From Sphingopyxis sp. OAS728 (GTDB lineage: Bacteria; Pseudomonadota; Alphaproteobacteria; Sphingomonadales; Sphingomonadaceae): a DNA stretch of 64,000 nucleotides. A program made the translations under genes and the position numbers. Location: NCBI RefSeq assembly GCF_014873485.1, contig NZ_JADBDT010000001.1, positions 62,001-126,000 on the forward strand, written 5' to 3'. This document shows, in pieces, positions 55,582 through 64,000 of this stretch (its first letter is position 1; each line of letters begins with the position of its first letter). The notes under the pieces are model-generated. The model searched no databases, was not told the DNA's origin, and saw only the letters and a list, made by a program, of their open reading frames with translations.

Positions 55582-56907
55582 TTAAAAAGCGGAGGTTATG
55601 CCGAATTCTGCACTGATACGTGAATAGTCCCAAATCTCAACGGTCGATTTATTCTTTTCCCAGCCCACTTTGACGGTTGGTGCAAAGCTGCCGAGCTTGA
55701 GAAAGCGAAAGTGGCCGCCGATCGATGCCTGCAGCCGGTCGTCGATGCGGCGGTGCGGATAGAGGAAGAGTCGCCGATCGGCCTCGAGCCGGCTGTAGCC
55801 CGCGCTCGCGGTCAACGTCGTCTGCCCGATCTCGCGGAAGAGATAGGCGGTCAGGCCGCCCGATGTGGTCGAATATCCGGGATCGCGGGCGGCCTCGCGG
55901 TTGCCGCTGAGCTGGAGGCCCCCTCCGAACTTTGCCGAAAAGGCCCGGTCATAGGATGCGGCGAGCAAGACGTTGGTCGCATCCTGCAGTCGATTGCGCT
56001 GGTTGTTGACGTCGGCGATCCGGCCGTCGAGGCGCAGCTGTGCCTTTTGGCCCATCGGATGCTGCCAGGTCGCCCCGGCGCCGGCGGAGAAGCTGTACGG
56101 ATCGAGGCCGTACCAGCGCCACGTCGCTTCGCCCGATATATTGATCCGGTCCTTGCCCGATACATATTCGGGGCCCGCCTGGATCGAGAAGGCGATGTCG
56201 TCGAACTGTTCGGCGCGGTAGAGGTTGGCATAGGTCGACGCGCGGACGAGCAACTGCGAGCGCTTGTCGATGCCGGTGCGGAAATAGGCCTGTCCGCGCA
56301 GCGCGATGCCCAGCCCCGACCGGGCTTTTGCGTCCTCATCGAGCGTGAAGTCGCCGATGATCGTGCCGAGCGTGTCCGACCGGGTCGCGCGGTTGATATT
56401 GCTGTCGGGGGCGAAGGCGATCGAGACCGACCCGCCAAAGGGCTTTTGCGCGCTGAGCGCCGCCGCATAGAAACGGATCTGCTGCTCGACCTCGGGCGGC
56501 AAGCCGGCCGCCTGCGCCGAGCGCAATTCGCGCTCCGCCGCGCCGAGATTGCCAAGCATCGCCTGCATGCGCGCAAGTTCGATGCGGACGCGCCCGGCGC
56601 CCGGCTTTTCGTCGAGAATCTCGCGAAAGAGGACCGCGGCTTCGCGGTGCTTGCCCAGATTGTCGGCGAGCATCAACGCGAGCCGGAACCGCGCCTCGGT
56701 GCGAAGTTCGATATCGGGATTGGTGGCCAGGGCGCGATAGGCGGTTTCGGCCGCCGCAAAATCGCGCGCTGCCTGGGCCTCCGCGGCGAATGTAAACAGC
56801 TGTTCGGCCGATAACTGGACCTGGCCGGGCGTTTCAACGCGATCCGATGATTCCTGTGCCCCTGCAGCGGGCGTCCAACATGCTGCGACAGCCCCTGCCG
56901 CCAACAA
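55582..56907 (-). CDS. Slam-like outer-membrane translocator (TPR + DUF560 barrel)
   Basis: At least 441 residues. N-terminal TPR region (TFAAEAQAARDFAAAETAYR, FRLALMLADNLGKHREAAV) and a C-terminal DUF560 beta-barrel ending in Phe (YSRISAEFGITSAF). This is the surface lipoprotein assembly modulator layout that moves TbpB-type lipoproteins across the outer membrane. First conventional start is TTG 56907, but the signal peptide reads better from ATC 56922 (IIKPFLLAAG), which has GGGGGA just before it. Runs before its substrate gene. Confidence 0.85.
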   Translation of the reverse strand: MLAAGAVAACWTPAAGAQESSDRVETPGQVQLSAEQLFTFAAEAQAARDFAAAETAYRALATNPDIELRTEARFRLALMLADNLGKHREAAVLFREILDEKPGAGRVRIELARMQAMLGNLGAAERELRSAQAAGLPPEVEQQIRFYAAALSAQKPFGGSVSIAFAPDSNINRATRSDTLGTIIGDFTLDEDAKARSGLGIALRGQAYFRTGIDKRSQLLVRASTYANLYRAEQFDDIAFSIQAGPEYVSGKDRINISGEATWRWYGLDPYSFSAGAGATWQHPMGQKAQLRLDGRIADVNNQRNRLQDATNVLLAASYDRAFSAKFGGGLQLSGNREAARDPGYSTTSGGLTAYLFREIGQTTLTASAGYSRLEADRRLFLYPHRRIDDRLQASIGGHFRFLKLGSFAPTVKVGWEKNKSTVEIWDYSRISAEFGITSAF

Positions 56908-57146
56908 AAACGGCTTGATGATTTTTCCCCCAATGCGGCCAGCGCCGCCCGGCGTTTCATTACGATATATATGTGGCTCGTCAACATCTTCGGAAAGAAG
57001 CGAGGGGCTGTTCCAACTAATCTACCAACGCGGGTTTTCGGTCGACCAATGCACCGCAGCCAGGTTGACCGCCCGACCGGCGGGGAGGACAACATGGCTA
57101 TGTTCGCCGGAGTTTCGGGCCGGCGCGGGGACCAAGGAGACGGGGA

Positions 57147-59219
57147 ATGAAGATGGGATTCACGGGAGCGGCCTCGCTGGCCATCGCTGCGGCGTTGGCG
57201 ACGCCGGTACTGGCGCAGACTGCACCGGCGGTGTCGCTGGCCGCGGCTGCCGACGAAGTGGCGGGTGACGCCGAAGCGGGTTCGCTGAAAGCGCTGTCCT
57301 TCGGCAAATGGGGCGTCGATCTGGACGCGCGCGATCCGTCGGTGAAGCCGGGTGACGATTTCGACAAATATGCGAATGGCGGCTGGTTCGCGCGCACCGA
57401 AATTCCGTCGGATCAGGCGTCCGCGGGGGTCGATTATGACGTCTATAACCTGACCCAGCGTCAGCTGCGCGCGGTGGTCGCGGGCGCGCCCGCGGCAAGT
57501 CAGGTGGGCGGGCTCTATCAAAGCTTCATGGACGAGGCGCGCGTCGAGGCGCTCGCCGCCAAACCGCTTATGGCCGATATCGCTGCGGTCGCCGCGATCA
57601 AGGACAAGAGCGAAATGGCGCGCTTCATGGGCGGCACGCAGGGCACCTTCGGTTCGACGATCGTCAGCGGTGGGCCCTATGCCGACACCGCCGATCCGAC
57701 GGTCAACGTGCTGTGGCTGGGGCAGGCGGGGATCGGCCTGCCCGAGCGCGAATATTATCTGAGCGACAGCTTCAAGCCGCAGCGCGACGCGTACCGCGCC
57801 TATATCGCGCGCACGATGAAGATGGCGGGCAATGCCGACCCCGAAAAGGCGGCCGATGCGATCATGGCGTTCGAAACCGAGATCGCAAAGGTCAGCTGGG
57901 CGATCGCGGATCGGCGCGACATCGGCAAGATCAACAATCCGATGTCGTCGGACGAACTCGCCGCCTATGCGCCGGGGCTCGACTGGAAAGCCTGGTTCGC
58001 AGGGTCGGGCATCGCCCCGCAAAAGCGCATCATCGTCAACGAGAAGGCCGCGGTGCGCGACATAGCCGCGCTCTACGCCAAGACCCCGCTCGACACGATC
58101 AAGCTGTGGCAGCAGTTCCACGTCGCCGATAATGCCGCGCCCTATCTGTCGAAGGCGTTTGTCGACAGCCGCTTTGAATATACCAAGGCGCTGAGTGGCG
58201 TGGGCGAGCTGCGTCCGCGCTGGAAGCGCGGGCTGACCTTGGTCGACGGCAGCCTCGGCGAGTTGGTCGGCGAAACTTATTCGAAGCAATATTTCCCCGC
58301 GAGCGCCAAGGCGAAGATGGAGGTGCTGGTCACCAACCTGAAACTCGCGATGGGGGATCGTATCCGCAACAACAGCTGGATGGCCCCGGCGACGAAGGAC
58401 GCCGCGCTGGCGAAGCTTGCGAAGATGGACGTCATGGTCGGCTATCCCGACAAATGGCGCGACTATTCGGGGCTGAAGATCGACCCGGCAGACCTTTACG
58501 GCAATGTGAAGCGCAGCGCGGCGTTCGAATATGCCTATGCGCTGTCGGACCTCAACAAGCCGGTCGATCGCAAGAAATGGTCGATGAACCCACAGGAAGT
58601 GAATGCGTATAACGGCGGGCTCGAGAACAAGATCGTGTTCCCGGCGGGCATATTGCAGGCGCCCTATTTCAGCGAGAGCGTCGACGATGCGGTCAATTAT
58701 GGCGCGATCGGCGCCGTGATCGGCCACGAGATCACCCACGGCTTCGACGACCAAGGCCGCAAGATCGACGCCGAGGGCGCGGTGCGCGACTGGTGGACGC
58801 CCGAGGATGCGGCGCGCTTCGACGCGCAGGCGAAGGCGTTCGGCGCGCAATATGCGACCTATGAGGCCGCCCCTGGGTCGTTCATCAATCCCGACTTGAC
58901 GATGGGCGAGAATATCGCCGACCTCGCCGGCTTGGAGGTCGCCTATGACGCCTATCGTCGCTCGCTCGGCGGCAAGCCCGCGCCGGTGATCGACGGGCTG
59001 ACCGGCGACCAGCGCTTCTTTCTGGCCTTCGCGCAGGCCTGGCGGACGAAGCAGCGCGAGGATGCGATCAAGCAGCAGGTCGCGAGCGACCCGCACAGCC
59101 CCGCGCGCTGGCGCATTATCGGACCTGTGCGCAACGTCGATGCGTGGTACAAGGCGTTCAGCGTCGCCGCGGGCGCCAGATATTATCTGAAGCCCGAGGA
59201 ACGCACCCGGATATGGTAG
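57147..59219 (+). CDS. M13 family metallopeptidase (neprilysin-like)
   Basis: 690 residues. Signal peptide MKMGFTGAASLAIAAALATP with AAGGAGA upstream. Zinc motif HEITH (about residue 527) with the third ligand in ENIADLAGL (about 587), substrate-binding NAYN (MNPQEVNAYN) and the C-terminal RTRIW end typical of M13 (PxxRxRVW). Degrades short peptides in the periplasm. Adjacent to the Slam pair only by divergent promoters. Confidence 0.95.
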   Translation: MKMGFTGAASLAIAAALATPVLAQTAPAVSLAAAADEVAGDAEAGSLKALSFGKWGVDLDARDPSVKPGDDFDKYANGGWFARTEIPSDQASAGVDYDVYNLTQRQLRAVVAGAPAASQVGGLYQSFMDEARVEALAAKPLMADIAAVAAIKDKSEMARFMGGTQGTFGSTIVSGGPYADTADPTVNVLWLGQAGIGLPEREYYLSDSFKPQRDAYRAYIARTMKMAGNADPEKAADAIMAFETEIAKVSWAIADRRDIGKINNPMSSDELAAYAPGLDWKAWFAGSGIAPQKRIIVNEKAAVRDIAALYAKTPLDTIKLWQQFHVADNAAPYLSKAFVDSRFEYTKALSGVGELRPRWKRGLTLVDGSLGELVGETYSKQYFPASAKAKMEVLVTNLKLAMGDRIRNNSWMAPATKDAALAKLAKMDVMVGYPDKWRDYSGLKIDPADLYGNVKRSAAFEYAYALSDLNKPVDRKKWSMNPQEVNAYNGGLENKIVFPAGILQAPYFSESVDDAVNYGAIGAVIGHEITHGFDDQGRKIDAEGAVRDWWTPEDAARFDAQAKAFGAQYATYEAAPGSFINPDLTMGENIADLAGLEVAYDAYRRSLGGKPAPVIDGLTGDQRFFLAFAQAWRTKQREDAIKQQVASDPHSPARWRIIGPVRNVDAWYKAFSVAAGARYYLKPEERTRIW

Positions 59220-59241
59220 TCCTGAGGCCCCTTTCTCAGGA
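59220..59241. terminator. Terminator between M13 peptidase and BCCT gene
   Basis: TCCTGAG-GCCCCTTT-CTCAGGA hairpin immediately after the M13 stop, overlapping the stop of the convergent BCCT gene. Confidence 0.6.
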
Positions 59242-60768
59242 TTGGGCGGGGGCGGCCTCGTGCCGTCCCCGTACCGCCATGACTGCGAGCGACAGTGCGG
59301 CCCCGACGATGACGAACAGCGCGGGAAAGCCACCGAGCACCGACATCATGCGGATGCCGTCGATGCCGCCGCCGGCGACGAGCACGATTGCGACGAGACC
59401 GACGGTGATGCCCCACACCGCCTGAACCCAGAGCGGCGCTTCGGGCGCGTCGGGCGAGATGCCGCGCGTCGACAGCGCGCTCATCGCCGAGACATTGGCG
59501 TCGGCGCCAGCGACATAAGAGAGGAAGATCGCGAACAGCACGATCCCGGCGACAACCGGGCCGCCGCCGAGCGCGCTGAACAACCGGAACAATACCGGAT
59601 CGGGGCCTTGCGCGGTGAGCACGGCGTAGAGGCTGGCGCCGCTCTGCTGATCGAAGGCGATGGTCGCGCCGGCGATGGCGGTCATCCACACCGCGCCGAA
59701 CAGCGACGGCAGGATGAGGTTGTATAGGATGAAGGCGCGGACGCTGTATCCGACGGCGAGGCGGCCGAGGAACAGCGCGGTCACCGGCGCCCACGCGAAC
59801 CAGTTGGCCCAGTTGAAGATCGTCCATTGCCGGTGCCAGCCGGTGTCGACGTCGAGCCCGAGGTTGCGGGGGATGAAGGTCTGGAAATAGTCGGCGGTGC
59901 CGCGCAGCGACAGGCCGAGCATTTCGGCGGTCGGTCCCGCAACCAGGACGAAGGCGATGATCGCGAAGAAGAGCCAGGTGTTGAGCACGGACAGGCCCGC
60001 GATGCCTTTTTGCAGGCCGGTCGCCGCCGAAATCAGGAAGCTGGCGACGATCGCCGCCGCGATTCCCCAGCGCAGCGCCGTGCCGCCGTCGAAACCGCCG
60101 ATGCCCTCGACGCCGCCCGCAAGCGCGAGCAGGCCGGCGCCGAGCGACGCCGCCATGCCTGCGACAAGCGCGTAGAGGCAGATGATGTCGATCCCTGTCC
60201 CTACGGGGCCGTGCGCGCGCTGGCCGATCAACGGGACGAACAGCGACGACAGGCTGAACGGTTCGCGGCGATTATAATAGACGAGCGCAAAGGCCAGGCC
60301 GGCCACTGTGTAGATGGCATAGGGCGTCAACGTCCAATGCAGGAACATCGTCGACATCGCGAAGGTAGCCGCCGCATCGCTGCCCGGTTCCAGTCCCAGC
60401 ATCGCGGGCGGGTCGTTGAGGTGGAAGAGCGGTTCGGCGGCGCCCCAAAAGAGGATGCCGGTGGCGATCGTCGTACAGAGCGTGACCGCGAACCAGCGCC
60501 AGCGGGTCAGTATCGGCTTCGCGTCCGGCCCACCGATGATCCGCCCACCGAGCGGAGAAACCGCAATACCCGCCAGAAGCGCCAGGAAGCCGATCCCAGC
60601 CCAGGCAAAGAGCGGCGAAAAATTGCGCAATATCCAGTCGTTGATCGCGGTTTCGGCGGCGACGACGGCGGCGCCCTGCCACAGGCTGAGGATGACGGCG
60701 GCGAGCAGCACCGCGAGCGGCGTCAAGAATACCGGGCGATTGAGCGGGTGCTTCGGTGATGCTGGCAA
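59236..60768 (-). CDS. BCCT family transporter
   Basis: 510 residues, 12 hydrophobic helices. BCCT motifs: FLHWTLTPYAIYTVAGLAFA and FNWANWFAWAPVTALFLGRL. Family members import betaine, choline, carnitine or DMSP using sodium or proton gradients. Start codon TTG 60768; no good ribosome-binding site seen, so the exact start is uncertain. The substrate is not predictable from sequence alone. Confidence 0.9.
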   Translation of the reverse strand: MPASPKHPLNRPVFLTPLAVLLAAVILSLWQGAAVVAAETAINDWILRNFSPLFAWAGIGFLALLAGIAVSPLGGRIIGGPDAKPILTRWRWFAVTLCTTIATGILFWGAAEPLFHLNDPPAMLGLEPGSDAAATFAMSTMFLHWTLTPYAIYTVAGLAFALVYYNRREPFSLSSLFVPLIGQRAHGPVGTGIDIICLYALVAGMAASLGAGLLALAGGVEGIGGFDGGTALRWGIAAAIVASFLISAATGLQKGIAGLSVLNTWLFFAIIAFVLVAGPTAEMLGLSLRGTADYFQTFIPRNLGLDVDTGWHRQWTIFNWANWFAWAPVTALFLGRLAVGYSVRAFILYNLILPSLFGAVWMTAIAGATIAFDQQSGASLYAVLTAQGPDPVLFRLFSALGGGPVVAGIVLFAIFLSYVAGADANVSAMSALSTRGISPDAPEAPLWVQAVWGITVGLVAIVLVAGGGIDGIRMMSVLGGFPALFVIVGAALSLAVMAVRGRHEAAPAQS

Positions 60769-60901
60769 ATGATCGGCCGATCAGACATGAAGAGGGCGTC
60801 CAGCATGGCGCTTGCGTTTGGAGAGGTCAATTCGCCGCCGGGAACGCGCTACCGGGCAAAGCGTTGGACCGGCAGACCAGATGATTGAAGGAGACGCTTC
60901 G

Positions 60902-61300
60902 ATGACCAGGAATATCATGGCGGCGACCGCCGCGCTTGCGCTGCTCGCCTCGGGCCAGGCCGCAGCCTTCCAGACGCCCGATGATGCGACGACGGCGGTG
61001 AAACCTGCCAAGGATGGCACCACCCCCGAAGAGCGCGCGAACACGGCGCGGCTCAATGCCGAACAGGCGTCGCGCGCCAAGGTCGACAACACGGTCTATG
61101 CGCAGGAAGTGTCCGCTGCGCAGCAACAGGTTGCGCATGACCAGACCGTGTTCGCCGAGGAAACCGCGGCCTATGAGGCGGAGAAGGCGCGCGTCGCCGC
61201 GATGTCGGCCGAAGAACGGATGACGTGGGAGGCCAATGCCGCCGCGTGTAAGGCCGGCGATACGACCCGCTGCGCCGCTCCCACCAAGCCGCCGCACTAA
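60902..61300 (+). CDS. Small secreted helical protein
   Basis: 132 residues from MTRNIMAATAALALLASGQA, AAGGAGA site 7 bp upstream. The mature part is Ala/Glu/Gln-rich and helical (VYAQEVSAAQQQVAHDQTVF, AYEAEKARVAAMSAEERMTW) and ends with two cysteines (CKAGDTTRC) that may pair. No family is recognised. Confidence 0.72.
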   Translation: MTRNIMAATAALALLASGQAAAFQTPDDATTAVKPAKDGTTPEERANTARLNAEQASRAKVDNTVYAQEVSAAQQQVAHDQTVFAEETAAYEAEKARVAAMSAEERMTWEANAAACKAGDTTRCAAPTKPPH

Positions 61301-61304
61301 GTCG

Positions 61305-61790
61305 TCAAAATTCGGCGGGGACGGGAGGCGTCATGTCGAGGGCCGGGGATTCGTCGGCCGGCCCGTTGGTGTGTGGATCCTCGCTCGTCGCAGCGGCGTG
61401 CGGCTCCGGGTCGGGAAAGCGCCCGCCGTAGCGATAATCGTCGTGGGCATCTGCCTGGATGGGCGGATCGACGTTGACGGCCCCGAGTTCGCGGAATTCA
61501 TCGCTCATCCTGACGTCGCGCTCTGCACGAAGCCGCAGTGCAACGCCGTAGCCGTCCGCGCAGCCCGGGCAAGGAAGGATTCCGCCGTCGCCCTGCGAAA
61601 CGAGCGCGTCAGGGTTGGCGCTAAGGTCGGAATAGGACGCTCGCCCGCCGGTTTCGCTGCCGAGGCGCGTCCCGGCCGCCATCTCGCCCAGCATTGCCCC
61701 GGCGGTCACACCGGCGAGCGCCAGCACCGACCAGCGGAAGAGTCGCACCCCTTTGTGCCGACTCACAGCGAAAGATAATTTCTTTCCCAT
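61305..61790 (-). CDS. Membrane-anchored hypothetical protein
   Basis: 161 residues: basic N-terminus, one transmembrane helix (WSVLALAGVTAGAMLGEMAA), then an exported region with CPGC and a Pro/Asp-rich tail (DPEPHAAATSEDPHTNGPAD). CPGC could be a redox or metal pair. Convergent with the preceding gene. No family is recognised. Confidence 0.6.
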   Translation of the reverse strand: MGKKLSFAVSRHKGVRLFRWSVLALAGVTAGAMLGEMAAGTRLGSETGGRASYSDLSANPDALVSQGDGGILPCPGCADGYGVALRLRAERDVRMSDEFRELGAVNVDPPIQADAHDDYRYGGRFPDPEPHAAATSEDPHTNGPADESPALDMTPPVPAEF

Positions 61791-62033
61791 TGGTCAATTT
61801 GGCCATGACCGTTCTTCCGATGCAAGCCTCGCGTCATGATCTTGTCCGCCGGTTGGCCATTCGTCGACGGATCGACGCCCTTCGTCTGTCAATCGAGCGG
61901 CTCTCCGCCCCGATCGATCCAAAGGCGATTCTGATGACGTCCAGAGGGTATCACCAACTTGCGGGATATCGGAAGACGGTCTCCCCGGTCCGCCAGCCGG
62001 TATCCCGCATCCTTTTGAAGAGAGGACTCCCCC

Positions 62034-62390
62034 ATGGCGAAATTTTCATTCCTGCTAGCTGTGCCGGTGGCGCTGGCCGGCTTTTCGGTTCCGGCTCTGG
62101 CCTCGGCCGAAGACGATGGTGAGCGGCATACCACCGTCGTGCGATATGACGACTTGGACCTGTCGAGCGTCGACGGTCGCGAGCGGTTGAACGCGCGCGT
62201 CAAATATGCCGTCCAGAAAGTGTGCGGTACCCGGGTGAACTACCGGCAGGCCCTTCGTGAGCGCGCCGCGGCCACACGCTGCGAGGACAGTGCGATGGCC
62301 GACGCCGATGTGAAGCTGGCCGGCCTGTTCAACGGCGAAAGTGCCCGTCTTGCCGATCGCGGCCGGATCGTCGTCGCTGCCGCTCCCTGA
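62034..62390 (+). CDS. UrcA family protein
   Basis: 118 residues with signal peptide (FSFLLAVPVALAGFSVPALA). TTVVRYDDLDLSSVDGRERL and NARVKYAVQKVCG are the UrcA family segments, with two cysteines (KVCG, TRCED). A small exported family of Sphingomonadales/Caulobacterales; function unknown. CGAGGACT-type site is weak; ATG 62034 fits the signal peptide. Confidence 0.85.
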   Translation: MAKFSFLLAVPVALAGFSVPALASAEDDGERHTTVVRYDDLDLSSVDGRERLNARVKYAVQKVCGTRVNYRQALRERAAATRCEDSAMADADVKLAGLFNGESARLADRGRIVVAAAP

Positions 62391-62417
62391 TCAACCCCGC
62401 CGTATGTTGATCCCAAT

Positions 62418-62452
62418 AAGGCGGTCATGCCCGGTGGCATGGCCGCCTTTTC
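62418..62452. terminator. Terminator between urcA-like and LytTR genes
   Basis: AAGGCGGTCATGCC-CGGT-GGCATGGCCGCCTT with TTTT after it: a 14-bp stem with one G-U pair between convergent genes. Confidence 0.88.
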
Positions 62453-62454
62453 GT

Positions 62455-63186
62455 TCAGGCGTGCATGATCGCCTTTACATCGTGGAGATAGGTGCGGCCG
62501 ATGCGGTGCACGCCGCCTTCGCCGAGGTCGACGCTCCATGCGCCGTCGCCATGATGCTTCAACCCGACGATGCCCTCGCGGCGGATCATCTTCGACCGGT
62601 GGATACGCATGAACTGGTCGGGGTTCATGCGGGCTTCCAACGATTTGATCGTCTGGTGGATCAGCCAGCTGCGGCCGCCGACATGGAGGCGCATATAGTC
62701 GCGTTCGGCCTCGATCAGATCGACCTGGCCCGCATCGATGCGCAGCATCTCGCCGCGGTTCTGCACCCAGAATTCGGTGATCCACTTGCTCTTTTGCGTC
62801 GGCGCGCGCTCGGTCGCGCGCCATTCGCGCACGCGCGACAGCGCGCGTGCGAGGCGGTCGGGTGATACCGGCTTGAGCAGATAGTCGACCGCCGCGACAT
62901 CGAATGCCGCGACGGCATAGCGGTCGAAGGCGGTGACGAAAACCACCGCGGGCGGATTGTCCAATCCCTCGATTGCGGCTGCAACCTCCAGACCGTTGAG
63001 GTCGGGCATCGCGATGTCGCAAAGCACGAGGTCGGGCGCGAGCGCGTCGACCATGCGCAGCGCCGAAGCGCCGTCGCTGGCGGTACCGACGAGCGATACG
63101 CCGTCCTGCTGGCCGGTCAGAATCTGCAATCGTTCAATGGCGAGCGGTTCGTCGTCGACGATGAGTGTGCGGAGCGTCTGGATCAT
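62455..63186 (-). CDS. LytTR-family response regulator
   Basis: 243 residues. Receiver domain with D11-D12 (IVDDEP), phosphoacceptor D57 (LVLCDIAMPDLNG) and KPVSPDRL; the C-terminal LytTR DNA-binding domain (about 140-243) includes DLIEAERDYMRLHV and HRSKMIRREGIVGLK. ATG at 63186 overlaps the kinase stop by one base. Partner of the LytS-type kinase just upstream. Target genes unknown. Confidence 0.93.
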   Translation of the reverse strand: MIQTLRTLIVDDEPLAIERLQILTGQQDGVSLVGTASDGASALRMVDALAPDLVLCDIAMPDLNGLEVAAAIEGLDNPPAVVFVTAFDRYAVAAFDVAAVDYLLKPVSPDRLARALSRVREWRATERAPTQKSKWITEFWVQNRGEMLRIDAGQVDLIEAERDYMRLHVGGRSWLIHQTIKSLEARMNPDQFMRIHRSKMIRREGIVGLKHHGDGAWSVDLGEGGVHRIGRTYLHDVKAIMHA

Positions 63187-64000
63187 TAGCAAGCCTCCCG
63201 TGCCAGCGGCAGCCAAAGCGATACGACAAAGCCGCCGCTGTCCGAAGGCCCCCATTCGCACCCGGCGGTCGGACCATAGCGGGTCAACAGGCGTTCGCGG
63301 ACATTGCCGAGGCCGAGGCCGGTCCCCGGCGCAGGCGCGGGCGCCTTCGGATCGATATCATTCTCGATGCGCAATATCAGCAGCCCATATTCGGCGCTGG
63401 CGGTCAGGCGGACCGCGATCTTTCCCTTGCTCGGCGCGACGCCATATTTGATCGCATTTTCGATGATCGGTTGCAGGATCAGCACGGGAACGCAGGCGTT
63501 CTCCAGCTCTTTCGGCATCGAGACCTCGACCTGCAGTCGGTCAGGGAAACGCGTCTGTTCGATGTCGAGATAGAGCCGTTGGAGCGCGATCTCCTCGTCG
63601 AGGCTGACGAGCTGTTCGGGATCGACCGCGAGGCTCGAACGGAGGAAAGACGACAGGTTCATGATCATCGTCTCGGCCTCGCTCTTCGATCCCCTGAGCA
63701 CGAGGGTCGACAGCGAATTGAGCGTGTTGAACAGGAAGTGCGGGTTGACCTGGTAATGGAGCGCACGGAGCTGCGCGGTCTGCGCCTCAATGCGGAAATG
63801 ATTGGCGCGGCGTTCGACCGCGCGCATTTCGTTGGCATAGCCGAAGGCGACATAGAGCGCGGCCCAGACGGCAAAGAAGAAATACCAGCGGATCGAGCTG
63901 TCGAGGATCAGCATCATCTCCCATGCGCCAGGATATTTGCCCTGCATCTCCTCGATCAGCTTGGCGCTGTCGGCGACGGGAAACCAGTAATAGAAGACGA
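63186..64000 (-). CDS. LytS-type sensor histidine kinase, 5' end beyond the window
   Basis: At least 271 residues; the frame stays open to the window end (VFYYWFPVADSAKLIEE precedes the first ATG), so the N-terminus is missing. One membrane segment (IRWYFFFAVWAALYVAFGYA) and then the His_kinase domain: H box HYQVNPHFLFNTLNSLSTL and ATPase N/G boxes IIENAIKYGVAPSKG, GTGLGLGNVRERL. Coupled to the LytTR regulator. The signal sensed is unknown. Confidence 0.92.
   Translation of the reverse strand, partial: VFYYWFPVADSAKLIEEMQGKYPGAWEMMLILDSSIRWYFFFAVWAALYVAFGYANEMRAVERRANHFRIEAQTAQLRALHYQVNPHFLFNTLNSLSTLVLRGSKSEAETMIMNLSSFLRSSLAVDPEQLVSLDEEIALQRLYLDIEQTRFPDRLQVEVSMPKELENACVPVLILQPIIENAIKYGVAPSKGKIAVRLTASAEYGLLILRIENDIDPKAPAPAPGTGLGLGNVRERLLTRYGPTAGCEWGPSDSGGFVVSLWLPLAREAC

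Noticed and set aside
56673..59333. An 886-codon open frame antisense to the M13 peptidase
   Set aside because: The opposite strand encodes a complete peptidase with HEITH; this frame has arginine-rich shadow composition.
61805..62122. Small frame MTVLPMQASRHDLVRR..., overlapping the UrcA gene start
   Set aside because: It runs 90 bp into the UrcA gene, has no ribosome-binding site and no family; could be a short leader, but I cannot support it. The rest of 61791-62033 shows nothing else.

Overview
The window is GC-rich chromosomal DNA from an alphaproteobacterium, most likely a sphingomonad (Sphingopyxis/Sphingomonas-like). The indications are the rpiB-glyA-nrdR and eno-ftsB-pdhA-pdhB gene orders, an E1-beta pyruvate dehydrogenase with its own lipoyl domain, and small alphaproteobacterial families (DUF2794, DUF4170, an NDUFS4-like complex I protein, UrcA). 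The genus is inferred from gene content and composition; no search was run. There is no CRISPR array, insertion sequence or prophage that I can see.

Layout. 1-3.1 kb: two tandem, closely related secreted S9 peptidases, the first cut by the window edge. 3.2-8.1 kb: rpsD with a structured leader, a chorismate mutase, two small secreted paralogues, then a tight rpiB-glyA-(small membrane protein)-nrdR-trmJ operon on the minus strand. 8.2-10.6 kb: a tiny membrane protein, a hydrolase, and a cysteine desulfurase/ferredoxin pair. 10.7-16.6 kb: an AT-richer orphan Tat-signal gene, 4.5S RNA, dnaX-ybaB, lon with a heat-shock type promoter, and HU. 16.7-25.9 kb: tRNA-Val, a PepSY protein with a two-component system, an OmpA-like protein, GST plus chorismate mutase, a polyprenyl synthase, a DUF1801 protein, hrpB and an NDUFS4-like protein. 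26-34.6 kb: an operon resembling YqjD/E/K, then eno, ftsB, pdhAB, a phytoene-synthase-like protein, cysE and DUF2794. 34.6-37.3 kb: membrane proteins and a short-chain dehydrogenase.

37.4-45.3 kb is a phosphate island. It has a polyphosphate/phosphate-type porin with a PhoB box, then phoB, phoU, pstB, pstA, pstC and pstS on the minus strand. PhoB-box repeats precede pstS, and a REP palindrome lies between pstC and pstS. No phoR is present in the window.

The most striking element lies directly next to it. At about 45.37-47.21 kb is an AT-rich retron: a compact msr-msd RNA bounded by a perfect 13-bp inverted repeat, abutting the start codon of a retron reverse transcriptase (NAxxH, YADD and VTG motifs). 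The reverse transcriptase is fused to a TOPRIM nuclease-like domain, as in Ec67-type retrons. The TOPRIM is split by a one-base frameshift, so its conserved Glu and its DxD lie in different frames. A PhoB box on the plus strand points at the retron, so its expression may be tied to phosphate state (inference).

47.2-64 kb: a monooxygenase-like protein, repeats and small hypothetical genes, uvrA, a Slam-type outer-membrane translocator with its TbpB-like lipoprotein partner, an M13 peptidase, a BCCT transporter, small secreted proteins (one UrcA), and a LytTR response regulator with a LytS-type kinase that runs off the window end.
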